In this document: positions 23,975-35,490 of the stretch, piece by piece | Numbering within the stretch: the first letter of the stretch is position 1 | Layout of the letters: each line of letters begins with the position of its first letter | Assembly: GCA_963969395.1 (NCBI GenBank) | Contig: OZ017795.1 | Coordinates: 3,162,001 to 3,226,000, forward strand | Reading direction: 5' to 3' | DNA from: Pseudoscleropodium purum | Lineage: Eukaryota > Streptophyta > Bryopsida > Hypnales > Brachytheciaceae | Length of the DNA stretch: 64,000 bases | Translations under genes and position numbers: made by a program | The notes under the pieces: generated by a model | The model's database searches: none | Told to the model about the DNA's origin: nothing | Seen by the model: only the letters and a program-made list of their open reading frames with translations

Positions 23975-24076
23975 CTCAATCAATTTTATTCAATTGGTAC
24001 TTATGAGCTAAAAATTTGCCACATTAAGTCTATAATGTTTAAGCTCTTAAGCACCAATTGAATAAAATTGATTGAG
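23975..24076. repeat. 102-bp near-perfect hairpin
   Basis: The left arm (23975-24009) and right arm (24042-24076) are 35 nt each. They are complementary except at two positions, with a 32-nt loop. Each arm begins or ends with CTCAATCAATTTTATTCAAT or its complement. The size and pairing are compatible with a small-RNA precursor or a tiny foldback. It lies between two B-repeat segments and no transcription signal is visible. Confidence 0.7.
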
Positions 24077-24504
24077 AAACTCATAATAAACTTTTAATAA
24101 ATTTCTTCTCATAGAATACATATTTTACTATATGAAAGGAGTTGAATCTCACCATTAAGATTAGCGTGTTATATTTCCATCTTAAAACTATTGACAATTT
24201 TGTTTTCCATCTATATTGTACCTAGCTATTTTTGTTCGTAAATTTTTTAAGAATAGATATAATTCAAAATCAATAGGGCAAAAGTTTTAACTCTAGAATG
24301 ACCAAATGACTAATCAACCATTTTAGTCATAGTTGCTATCCAATTTGGACAACTTTTTTGAGTGCTTAGTAAAAGTCATTTTTTATTTTTGAATATTTTG
24401 ATGTATACTAGGGTAGAAGTACCTATTTTGGATAACTTCATCATTTCAACTTTTTGATGTGAAAAGTCATGGAAAAATTGAGTTCAACGTGTGTAAAAAT
24501 AAGG

Positions 24505-24740
24505 ATGAGGAAGAATACAAAAAAAATAAAAAATAAAATCTTCAAGAATGAATGTTTTATTCAATATAAATGTACATTTTTCATCTAGACTAATTCTAGT
24601 CTCATAAACTCCTCTACTATGGTTAGCTTTGGCACTTTTCCTTGAGCCAAGAAGGAAGAGAGATGAGTGGATGAGAATGTATAAACAATGAATCTTTTTT
24701 CAATGAATAGTGCATTCAACTATTGTCCACAATAGGTTAG
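24505..24740 (+). repeat. D-family repeat, copy 1
   Basis: This is a direct repeat of 48250-48500. Shared blocks include TTCAATATAAATGTA, GTTAGCTTTGGCA, AAGAGAGATGAGTGGATG and TTGTCCACAATAG, in order. Non-coding. Confidence 0.7.
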
Positions 24741-26534
24741 CCAATAAAGCCATTGTAGGTGGCCTATCTGAAATGGATACTTCTACTATAGATTGGATTA
24801 TTTGGGGATATTTTTTATTCTAAATTGAAATATCTCCATTAGTCAAAAGTATTTTGCAAGGAAAACAATTCAAATGATTCAATATAACTTTGTGTTAAAA
24901 TTGTATAATTAATAAAATCCGTTAGTTCCTATTTTTTCACTTTCGGGGGGATAAAAATAGATTGCTTGACAATTCTCAAGAAATCGTAAAATATATTGAT
25001 GTTTTCATATTAAAATGTTTTTTTTAAAAAAAAATTCAAAAATCAATTGAAATTCCATTTTTAAACAACCATAGAAAATTTCCATTCTATAAATAAAAGT
25101 TATATTTATGGTGAATTTCTCAAGGGATTTGTTTCAAAATTGATTTGAAAGAGGTTTATAAATATTGTGATGATGATGATTTCTGATCTTGATGCTTAGC
25201 ATCTTTTTTTTGTTGCAAACATTGAAAAGGTTGAAGAAGCCGAATTTAATAAGCACATTTGAGTTTTCACTTGTACCCCTTGAACATCTAAGGGTTAAGA
25301 AGATTTAAAATCTTATACACTACATTAGTATAGCAAGGTGCAAAACAACTCATTTTTTTCATTTAAAGGGTAAAAACTAATTACATTTTAAAATCAATTA
25401 GTGTAGGTAAGAAAAAAATATCATAATTAGTGTAGTGTATATGAATTCACACTTATTGTATCTTTTAATTAGATGGGGTTTGCAACGGCTCTTCACATCT
25501 CCGTTCTCACAATGTAGCTTTTAACCTTCTAGATATGGAATGATTGTTGTCATGCTCTTTGATTTTTTGTGACTTCACATATTTCCAAACAAGCGAGAAT
25601 CATTGTGACAATATGTTGTAACTTAGTAAGCTTACATTAAATGAAAGCCAAAGCAATATTTTAGAGAATTCAAAATTGATTCATTCAAACCTCTTTAATT
25701 TGACCATCTATTCAATGACATTCTAGAATATCCTCCTCACTGGCTACACTATCATTGTCTATTTCTAGCATACTTGTCTCGCATTCAAATGATTTGACCT
25801 TCTAGATATGACTGTCTCCTAAGTCACTCTCCCAAGCAGTCAAATTAAGGGAATGAGAGTCTCCTGGTATCGCAGTTCAGGCGTATAGAGTTTCACAACA
25901 CTTTGCGAGCTCCCGGAACGTTACGCTAAGGATGCCCAAACTGCTCATCAATGCAACTTTGATATTGTAAATATGCACTTAGCTGTTGATGTAAGTGCCA
26001 TAAATGGTCATATGCAATAAATTGAATCGTCTATTTCGCTGAATTGGCGCAATTCTGGACATGTACAAATCAAAAATTATGACGAATCACCTGCACAAAT
26101 TAAGCTCTGAAAATTATGAATGACATGGTAGTGAAGATTTATGTTTCAAGCCATACCATGAATCGTGCCCAAATCATGGAATTCCGCCACTTCAACGAAT
26201 TGTAAGTAACGTTTGAGAGGGTCAAAGCTGTTACATGTGACATCACAAAGCTCTTAAACAGTAGGACTGATGTAATATAGATCTGAGGTTCCAGACAACC
26301 CACTGGAAAATTGTCCGAGTGCCAATCTAGCTAGCTCATCTTACTTTCTAAGTTTCACCGTTAATTCTGGCTAGAACATGTACGTGACAATTTGAACTCA
26401 GCACCCTGAAATTCAATCAACCTTGACAAGCTAAGTACGTCCTTTCGTTTCCGATCAATGACGTCCTGAACGAGTCTCGATCGAGGCATCGATCATATAT
26501 TCACGTATGTACTAGCTACCCATTGATTCCCAAG
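24740..26534. promoter_or_regulatory. AT-rich DNA grading into the P450 promoter region
   Basis: No gene was recognised. From about 25860 the GC content rises toward the P450 start, consistent with a gene-island edge. No TATA box or binding site can be singled out with confidence. Confidence 0.3.
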
Positions 26535-29500
26535 ATGCAGCTTACTTGGCCATTCGCGGAGCTCATCTCGGACGAGCTTCATTTCCTGTTGGACGAGTAT
26601 TTGGAGGCCGTGATGAACCTTTCCAAGGCGCGCACCATCGCTCGTATCAAAGCAGCATGCTTCCCGAACCTGGACAATCATGATATAGGAATGGGTGAAG
26701 TTGGGGTGGTGGTGAGCGTGATAATATTATTGACGCTGCTTGCGCTTGCTGTGCGGGCAGTGATTTCTGTATTGAGCAAGTGGCCACTAGTGTTGCCCTC
26801 TCGACATGGATTGCACCCGCCGCCTGGTACCATGGGTTGGCCGTTCTTTGGGGAGACTGCGGAGCTGAAAGCCAAACGAATGTCCTTCTATCTGGAGAAG
26901 CGGAAGAAGTGAGCACGCTTCACTAATGGATTTATTTCTACAGGCCTTCATTTTGATAAATTAATTTCTGTGGCCGGTCTTGGGGTCATACTTGAAGGTT
27001 AATTTAGATAATACAACAAGAGCCAAATTGAGGAGATTCTCTTTTCAGATCTGTCCGATACCATAAATGCGAATTTTAAACTCATAAATATGGTTATGTC
27101 ACTTCGATTCTCAGCCAGCAGCTCATAAGAAGGTCCCTGAATGCAAGCTTGTTATTAGAAACCCTCAATTACACTAGCTGCACTGACAGTGTTAAGTTTT
27201 AATTCATAAAATTAATTTTCACTTTTTTTGACCAAAAGCCTCACCATAGAACCAATCCCATTGATACTGTGGAATTTCAGTCCTTTGAGTATGGAATTTT
27301 GGGCTCTATTCCATACTCCCATTGTGAAATTCCATAGTTGTTCTATATATTGACTTTCTGGATTTGTGAGGTGTCTGTTGTAGAGGTTGCTAACTTGTTG
27401 ACAACAAACTGGTAATACTGCTTGTCAATTTCGCTAAATTGACTGCATTATGGATGCCAAAAATATTGACATTCATCATCTTCACAAAGCTCTGAAGACT
27501 GTGACTGATGTAGACTTCAGTTTTAAGGTCGGTCACACGCCCTGAAGCGTACCGAAGTCGTGGAATTCCGCAAATTTAACGAAAAGGACGTTCACGTGCA
27601 GGTATGGTGAGACGTTCAAGTCCCATCTGTTTGGAAATGCGTGCGTTGTGACAACCAGCTGGCAAGCCGCCAAGTTTGTCCTGGTGGAGCATCCTGAACT
27701 CTTCCGACAACGAGGCCTTCCATCAGTGGAACGTATGCTGGGGACCCATTTTTTCGGATACACGCAGAAGCATGGCTTCCACTTGAGGCTGCGAAAGCAG
27801 CTGCACGGCCTCCTTGCTCATCTCCCCACCATCATCCCCCACCTTGAGGTTCAGGCATTGAGCCTGATGCGGACATGGCTGGGTGGTCACGAAGTCCATG
27901 TTCTGGAGGATACCAAGCTTGTGAGACCCTTCAATTACCATCATGTAACTAAAGGTAAGCCACCCTATTTGCGCCACTTCATGGCTATTATGTATCAATG
28001 GAGGACATTTGAAAGTTCAGAATGTACACTACTTTAACATAGTGGCACAAATAGGGTGGCTTTTGAATTGTGGCGCAGATAGGGTCTCCTACATTACATC
28101 CCACCAGACACTGCCTGCACACAGGTACTAGGGACTGTCAGATCTGAGTGCAAGCTTTTTGTTCTGCAAGGAGAGGCAATTCTCAAACCTAATTTGAATT
28201 TTTTTGTAAGGGTCATAACATCGTTCAACAGGATTGAAGTTCTTCTTAAACCAAATGAAGAGGCCAAATACTCTGCCCTTGTCAGATGTTAAAAATTTCA
28301 ACGAACATTGAGCAAACATATGGAGACGGGAAGCAACTAGTCTTTGAATTGCTGTTGCTCAAAAACGGATTCCTAGTCTCGAACATGAAATGAGTTACAT
28401 TTATAATGTAACGACACGAAGAAATGCGTACTGAAGCCTCAGTACTTGCTTGTTTCATTCTTGACATCTGCGTTATCACTCACAAATCGGAAGAAGCTAA
28501 CCCCCAAGTAATAATAGCTGAAACTGCATGTTCAAAAGTGCCAGAATTGTGACCTTCAATGAGTGCTCAGAACTCTGTCCCTATTGAATGTCTGAAACTG
28601 TGTCAACTTCTCTGAACTTTCTCTACAATTTTGAACATTACGTAGTACATTACAAGGTGTTGAACGGTTTGAATGGTTTTCTTGGCAGTTTGCAATGAGA
28701 GCATCCGTACTCTACGTGCTGGGGATTCTACCCAGTGAAGTCAACACAGAGTTGACGCAGGCATGTGGGAGTATCATCCACGGACTGGACGCATGGCGAA
28801 TCTATTTGCCGTGGACGAAGTATTATAAAGCGTCCAGAGTATGAATTTAATTACTCCACCAGGCGGTGTCTGGATACCAATCTTTCTCTGTGTATGGATT
28901 TTAGTTCATGGATGTTACTGGTTTTCTGCATGAGTACAGTCTACAGCTCTGTATTTTCCACTCACTCAGGTAAGACTGCAGTCATTTTTGGCCTCTTTCC
29001 TTCTAGTAGTGTTGTTGCTTTGGTTTCCACCTACACTTACCTATAATTGGTAATTATTGATAAGCACTGCATTGTTGAAGATAGTAGGGACAACGCAAGG
29101 CATCCAGAATCATCAGCCAGATTATCAAAGAGAGGAGAGCCTCGGTGGAGAAAAGCGCGCAAGCAACAAATATCCTAGGAGTGTTGATAGAAGAAAGTGG
29201 AACCATCCAAGGATTAACTGACCATGAATTGCAAGAGAGTGTTCTCACTCTTCTCTTTGCTGCCCACGATGCTTCTGCAACTATCCTGACCTGGGCTATG
29301 AAGTTCTTGAACGATGACCCAACTTTGGCCGGCACTTTCCGGGTGAGGCTGAACATTGGCAAGTTTCAAAACAAAAAACTTGTGATGCTTTGAGTGCCTT
29401 GGCTCTAAAAACTAAGATATGTAGGTAGAGAGACCTGAGCTTCTGGTCGGGCGATGTCACGATACCAATTTCACTGAAATCAACGCCATTTAACAAAATA

Positions 29501-31290
29501 AATATAAAGTTCAGTGAGTCTATAATAATTATCTAGGCTTAGAATCATCAACAGGCCATTTTTCTTTTAGTAGTTTGATGTGAATGAAATTAGTGGCTCT
29601 GATTTATACGGGTATTAATTACATGTAATTGAACAGAGAGAACACGACATGATAGCTAACCAGAAGGCAACGGCAGATCTATCTCTTACTTGGGACGACA
29701 TAAAAGACATGCGAGTCACACAGCAGGTGAGACCCAGACCCAAGTTAAGTAATGGTTTTCACATCGTTTATAGAATAGCGTGATCAAAATTACAATTAAA
29801 GAAATGCATCTTTTCATTACAATCTATTGGCTTTGGTGGGAGTCTCTCCACTTGCATACTTTTCACAATCTTTCAGAAGGCAGGTAATCAAAGAAACGTT
29901 GCGAATGGCCAGTCCAATTGATTTCTCATGTAGAGAAGCTGTACGAGACACTGCATACGATGGTGTGTTAATAACTTGGTAACTTGCGACTAATAATTTC
30001 AAGTTTTGGTCTCTATTACTTCCTCATTGTTCTCTGTTGAATTTTCAGAGATTCTACATTTCGGGAACATAATTACAATTACATGGTTATATTTGTTAGA
30101 TTGCCGAAATTCCACAAAATTGGCATCCATGGTAAAGGCCTACAATAAGGAGCTGGTGCAATTTTGAGTTCCCAATGAGCTAGTTGAACCTCACCTCTAT
30201 ATTCGCCAGAGATTTCAGAGCTTAGTGCACTTGAGCATGACATTTTGATAACCGGAAATTTTCCATCCTAACAAATATGACCATCCCTGAAAATGGGATG
30301 TGCCAAACCCCGAAAACGTGCCAAGCCGTTAACGAATATGAAGTGATACTCATTCAATAGGAACTCTTAATTCACTTTCATTTCTGGGTTTAGGGACATG
30401 GATATTGCTTTGGCAGTTGTGGCAATGAACTTTTAACTGTTGCAATTTGTTGAGCAGGGTTTCTGATACCCAAAGGGTGGATGGTGTTGGTGGTACACAA
30501 AACTTTCCATCTTGATCCCCATTTTTGGCGACATCCTCATCAGTTTGATGCAGCTCGATTTGAGGTAAAATTAACAAGAAATCTAAAGCTTGAAGTCCGT
30601 GTGAGGAAATTTACAAAATGCCTAGAGTATTAGGCAAGCCCCTCCTATTTCCTTCTTAATTCAATTGTGCCCTACTTCAAATGTGCACTTCCGGTTCATT
30701 TGGTACAAATAGGCCTCAAATAGGACACCTCCTGGCGACAGGTCTTCACAGCAAACCCCCTGATGTTGCACCTGAATCGAAACATGAACGAGCTCACTTT
30801 AATTTGATTTGAACGATGCTCCCTCAACCCTAAATACCATGTTGCTTACATTATTCCGTAAAGTGATAATAAAACTGTACGTCAAGAGAGCACTTGTCTG
30901 TAGATCACAGACAAGCTATGAACGGGAGTTTATTGAGCAACTTCTATAGCTCTCTTGAGTAGCAAACAATTTTAATTAAGTGTAATCTATTACAATTACA
31001 AGTTGGGAACAATTTTAGAGGGAGTTTAGAGATCACAGATAAGCTTCAAACGGGAGTTTCAATGTTGAATTTATATTTGCGGTTGGAAATTGATGCTGTT
31101 TCAGGTGATACCTCGACCATTTACATACACACCATTTGGAAACGGAGCACATGTGTGTGTCGGCAGAGAACTGGCTCAGCTTGAGATCTTCGTCTTCCTT
31201 CATCATCTAACGACAAAGTTCACGTATGAAAACTTGAAGTCCATTTTAACCTCTAATTTCACAGGGCTCCTAGATTCATTAAAGTACTAG
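26535..31290 (+). CDS. Cytochrome P450, CYP85 clan, CYP707-like
   Basis: A haem mono-oxygenase anchored in the ER by an N-terminal helix. Its closest remembered relatives are CYP707A ABA 8'-hydroxylases. Exons read: 26535-26908, 27602-27920 (or to 27954), 28689-28838 (or from 28657), 29088-29342, 29637-29726, 29884-29962, 30458-30564, 31105-31290. That gives about 519 residues from the first ATG or about 467 from the ATG at 26691. The membrane segment GEVGVVVSVIILLTLLALAV follows the second ATG, so 26691 is the more usual start. Motifs in order: PPGTMGWPFFGE hinge, FVLVEHPELF, HLRLRK (helix C), I-helix AAHDAS, K-helix ETLR, FDAARFE, haem loop PFGNGAHVCVGRELAQLE. Two oddities stand out: the I-helix lacks the usual Thr after Asp, and the family's C-terminal PF.LP..GLP segment is absent. 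The exon 2/3 junction is unsettled, with 10-12 residues in doubt. Substrate is not determinable from sequence. Confidence 0.85.
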
Positions 31291-32665
31291 TTGGAGTTGC
31301 AGGAGTGAAGAATTAGAAGGTGGTCTAGAATTCATTTCACAGTCCTTCAATCAAATTTGTCAATGTAACATCTTACAGTTACAGTGACAGAACATAGTGT
31401 GTTAATGAGAGTACTAAGCGGATTTTGAACTTGATTGGAAAATTAGGGACTTGTTTTAGTTTTAAAAGAACTCAGGTATAGAAGGTGATCATACTCTAGA
31501 GTTCTCTAATGGCACCTTGTCTAAAAGCTCCATTCACCATGCGTCCAGGAAGGTTCCATTCACCATACTACTGAACTAAAACCTTTCCCAACAACAATCT
31601 AGAAACTTTCATCCTCTAAACTTTTGCACCTAATTATTGATATTGAGTCCAGCTAAAAATCAATTGCAAGAAACCTAATGTCAGTAGATGAAGTGTTTTC
31701 AAATAGTAGTTACATTGGTGTTAGCAAATCAGGACATTCAAATAGTTACTTTTGTTTTAGTGCTAAGTATCTATCGATCTGTGGGTATGGGTGGAGTCCG
31801 ATCGATCGATCGAGCAGGTGGGAAGAATGCCAATGTTCTCATGCAACAGCAACAACGCCGATCCATGTTCCGCTGTCCACAACTGCTGCAAGAGATTATT
31901 TCATCAGGCTTCATCCTCGAGAATTGGGCACCGGAGAGTTTACAACAGATGACACTTACGCCGCTGTTGTTAGTGATTGCAACGATTGACAAGCTAGCGG
32001 ACTGTGTTGTGCGGGAGGAAATTACAGAGTGCTCCAGTGCTCCAGAGAACTAATTTATGAAATTTAGTGCAATGTGCTACCTTCAAGACAAAGAGGCATC
32101 AACTTTGGCTACTTTGAGAGTGAGTGACATTCAAAAAAACAGAAAAAAAAGGATTTGTAAGATATTGTAACCCAAAACTGACTACAGATTTCAATAGATG
32201 CTAATTCTAATGTGGAGGAAGTAACAAATTGGCTATCAAATTCTATTGATTGCTGCAGTCTTGGCTAAAATCTGAATTTTTCAAGAAATTTTTCTTATGT
32301 ACTTTTAGCTAATGAAATTTTTTATTACATAACATTCACTAGCGAACAGAAGGATTGCTTTCCCCTAAAAAAATGGTGCCGAATGTCTGGCACCATCAGT
32401 AGCTAATAACCACATGTTCAAATTGGTTATAAGGTTGTGCCTACTAACTTAAAAAAATATTTACTTTCAATTAAAACAATGCACAAAATCAATAGATTGA
32501 ATTGGGGTACTAAAGACTCAAATACATTCAATCAAATAATACAAAAAATAAATTTTTTTACAAAATGGCTACCAAATTCTTGAGGTATTCAATTTCAATA
32601 TCCAAATTTCTCAAAATACATTGAAAACCAATCATGTTTTGTGATTCTATGGGAGAAGACAACTC
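31291..32665. other. P450 downstream region, no supported gene
   Basis: The region 31678-32050 is less AT-rich and open in two overlapping frames of 103 and 121 codons. Neither shows a known domain or the missing P450 C-terminus. It may contain the P450 3' UTR or an unrecognised exon. The rest is AT-rich. Confidence 0.35.
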
Positions 32666-32669
32666 TTAA

Positions 32670-33235
32670 TATACCTTAGGGGTAGTAGTTGGTAGAACAA
32701 ACAATGTGAGATATGTAAATTACAAATTGTAGTTTCTCAACTACTCATAGTTCACTCAAATTAAAGCAAAGAATTGTGATTGAAATAGAATTTTAAACCT
32801 CATTTAGGCATAGTATAAAAAAATTCAAAAAAGTTTGAACTAAAAAATTTTGGGAAATGAATTTAAGTTTTTTCTCCAAAAATCCTTTGAGATTTAGATC
32901 CTCCAATCAAAAGTTATGGAAAAATTTCAAAGAGGGCTTGGAAGGGAATTTTTTTTTTGACATTTTTAAACATCCACTCTAAAATTTATTTATAACTTTT
33001 GATTGGAGGATCTAATTAAATCTCAAAAGGATTTTTGAAGATGAAATTGATCTCAATTTATCAACTTTTTCAAGTTAGAGTTTGTTTGAAAAAAGTTATT
33101 ATATTTTGCCTAAATGAGGTCTAAAACCCTACTTCAATCATAATCCCTACTTTCAATTTTAACTATGAGTGGTTGAGAAATTACAAATCCTAATTTATAA
33201 ATCCCACATGGATTGTTCTACCTCCTACCACCCTA
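32670..33235. repeat. Foldback element (F family), longest copy
   Basis: Inverted arms of about 240 bp each. The outer blocks GGTAGTAGTTGGTAGAACAA (left) and TTGTTCTACCTCCTACCACC (right) are complementary with a few differences. Inner blocks such as ACCTCATTTAGGC / GCCTAAATGAGGT and AATCAAAAGTTAT / ATAACTTTTGATT are exact complements. The loop is short and includes TTTTTGACATTTTT. Confidence 0.75.
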
Positions 33236-34050
33236 TAGATACATAAAGAACTTCTCTCCACATTTAAAATTTGAAAATAAGTTATTCCAATGGCCACATA
33301 GTAGTTTACAATGATATGCTACTTAAAGGATTCTAGCTTGGGATATTAGGCAAACCATTTTTTCTGACAAATTATCTTAATTTGTATATTCTATCTTAGG
33401 ATTAGCAAAAGAAAATGGATCATGCCAAAAATCTATTGCCACTATCCTGATATTGTAGCTTAAATTATTGATGCATGGATGGCGCCTCCAATAAGAAAAA
33501 GGTAGCCTTACTAAACACTACTGAATGTTTGGTAGCAATGAAGCAAAATTTAGCTAGTTTTGTAAGTGCTTAAACTACTATGTTCTATGGGACCTCTGCC
33601 TTCCTCTACCTTTCTATTTAAAGAGATTGATTTTGCAACAATAGCTACAATAAAGAGTTAGCTTACATGATGAATTTTTCCAGGTTCCAGAAGTTATTTA
33701 TCAATATGCTATTAATATCTAAAATCTACTACTACAATTGTGATAAATTAGCAGGGTTTTTTTGCAATGTGGTGGCAATTTGCACTAAAGTAATGAACTC
33801 TACACCAAGCCTTTGGAATACAAATAGTATTGAAAGAACATAAAATCTCCAAAAAACTTTAAATTAAGAAAAATCTTGGATGAAATTATTAAATTGTAGA
33901 TGAAAATAGAATTATGGATATGTGATAAGTGTTGATGTGATATTTTCTATCCAATATGTGGATGAATGTTGAAATTTGGAGTATAATTAATAATACTTCA
34001 TATTGCCACTTTCATTGGCACTTCATAAAAAAGTGTGATTAGTTACACAA
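33235..34050. other. AT-rich spacer, nothing identified
   Basis: No gene or repeat was recognised. Confidence 0.5.
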
Positions 34051-34513
34051 GATAATTCAATTTGTATGCCTTGCAAGAATAACAACAACAAATTACACTA
34101 ATTTGGAAATTATGTGAAATTGTCAAATGGAGGTTTGCTCTTAAAGTGACCATTTCAAAGTTAAATGCCTTTACGGGGAAGCTAAAATTTTTATAAATTT
34201 TTTTAAAAAAAATTTGTAGAAAGAGAAAATGGAATTGGTATTGAACTACAATCATTTCATTGATTTTTTGGACCTTTATGGAATTTGTTACAAATTTTTG
34301 AAGTTGAAACATAGTAGTTACAACAAGTGACCACCTCTTCAAATGTATGTAATTGGTACATTGAAGAAAGCAAAATGTCCCTTGTGTCATGATTGCTTTA
34401 GAGCATGGATGCTTTTAGAATAGACTATTGTATAGAAGATAATTCAATTTGTGTGTTGCGCAGTAATAACAATAGTAAATCATACTAATTTGGGAATTAT
34501 GTGAAATTGTCAA
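34051..34513 (+). repeat. E-family repeat flanked by ~75-bp direct repeats
   Basis: The E core (34150-34412) matches 14060-14312. On each side lies GATAATTCAATTTGTRTG followed by a block ending TATGTGAAATTGTCAA: at 34051-34126 and at 34438-34513, offset 387 bp. This could be a miniature LTR-like or tandem-duplicated arrangement. Confidence 0.55.
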
Positions 34514-34519
34514 TTGCAC

Positions 34520-35490
34520 TACTATGGTGTGTGTCTGTGATCAAATGATGAATTTAATGTGATCTAAAATATTTTTATACTATTTCAAATAGTAAGTGTG
34601 ATTGTCATCCAAATTTCAACCAAATTTCACCTAAATTCTTTTAACTTTAATGTTCATTTTTATTTTGATTCATTGTAAATCTTAATAGCCTTGAATGTAG
34701 TAGCTTTTGAAGGGACCTTACGATTGGAATATAACTGTAATAGAAAGTTGAACTATTTTGCTTCACCTTATTTGTGAGGGTTGACTATAATATGTCAAAT
34801 TCACATTATTTTAAATAAAAAATAGGCTAATATAATAATATATTATATTAATTCCATAAAACAAATAGAAATTTGTAGCACCACTAATTTTGTAGTTTGT
34901 GGTCTCAAGAAAAAAATCTATATAAAAATAAAATAAGATATATAGTACATTAAAAAAAATATAGTACCAAACACAATGCAATAGTATATGCTAATTAGCT
35001 ATAATGACTACTCGAGTTCATCAAAAATTGCCCCATGATTAAATTATACAATTCCACAAATTGTTCACAGTAGTTGCACGTTACATAGTCTCTTAATATT
35101 TGGAAACCTCCAAACTTTTACCTCCATGGGATTGATCCTTCGAGAAGACACATGATTGAATTACACATAAGCTAGTCAATGTCTGAGGTCTTCTATAAGT
35201 GGTGCAACAATGCCATCACAAGTAAGTAAATAGGTCTTCCCTTGTTGACAAAACTAGATTTGTCATGAATTGTCATACCATGGATCCAAAAATCATGAAT
35301 TTTACCTTCTCTTTTTCAATTAGACAAAGTGAATTGATTAACACAAACATAGAACCTCTTTACGTTGAGATTGAACTTTCATGTCACCGCATGTAACGTT
35401 TGTAATTGAATCTTGTTCAATAATGCTCAAGAGAAGAGTACCATGATTATGATAAAGCCCCTTGTCTTGTGGAAAATAGCAAGCCTCTCC
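34520..35490. other. AT-rich spacer, nothing identified
   Basis: No gene, RNA or repeat was recognised. Confidence 0.5.

Noticed and set aside
31678..32053. Two overlapping frames of 103 and 121 codons after the P450
   Set aside because: No domain, no P450 C-terminal block, and no convincing splice link to the P450; kept only as a possible unrecognised exon.
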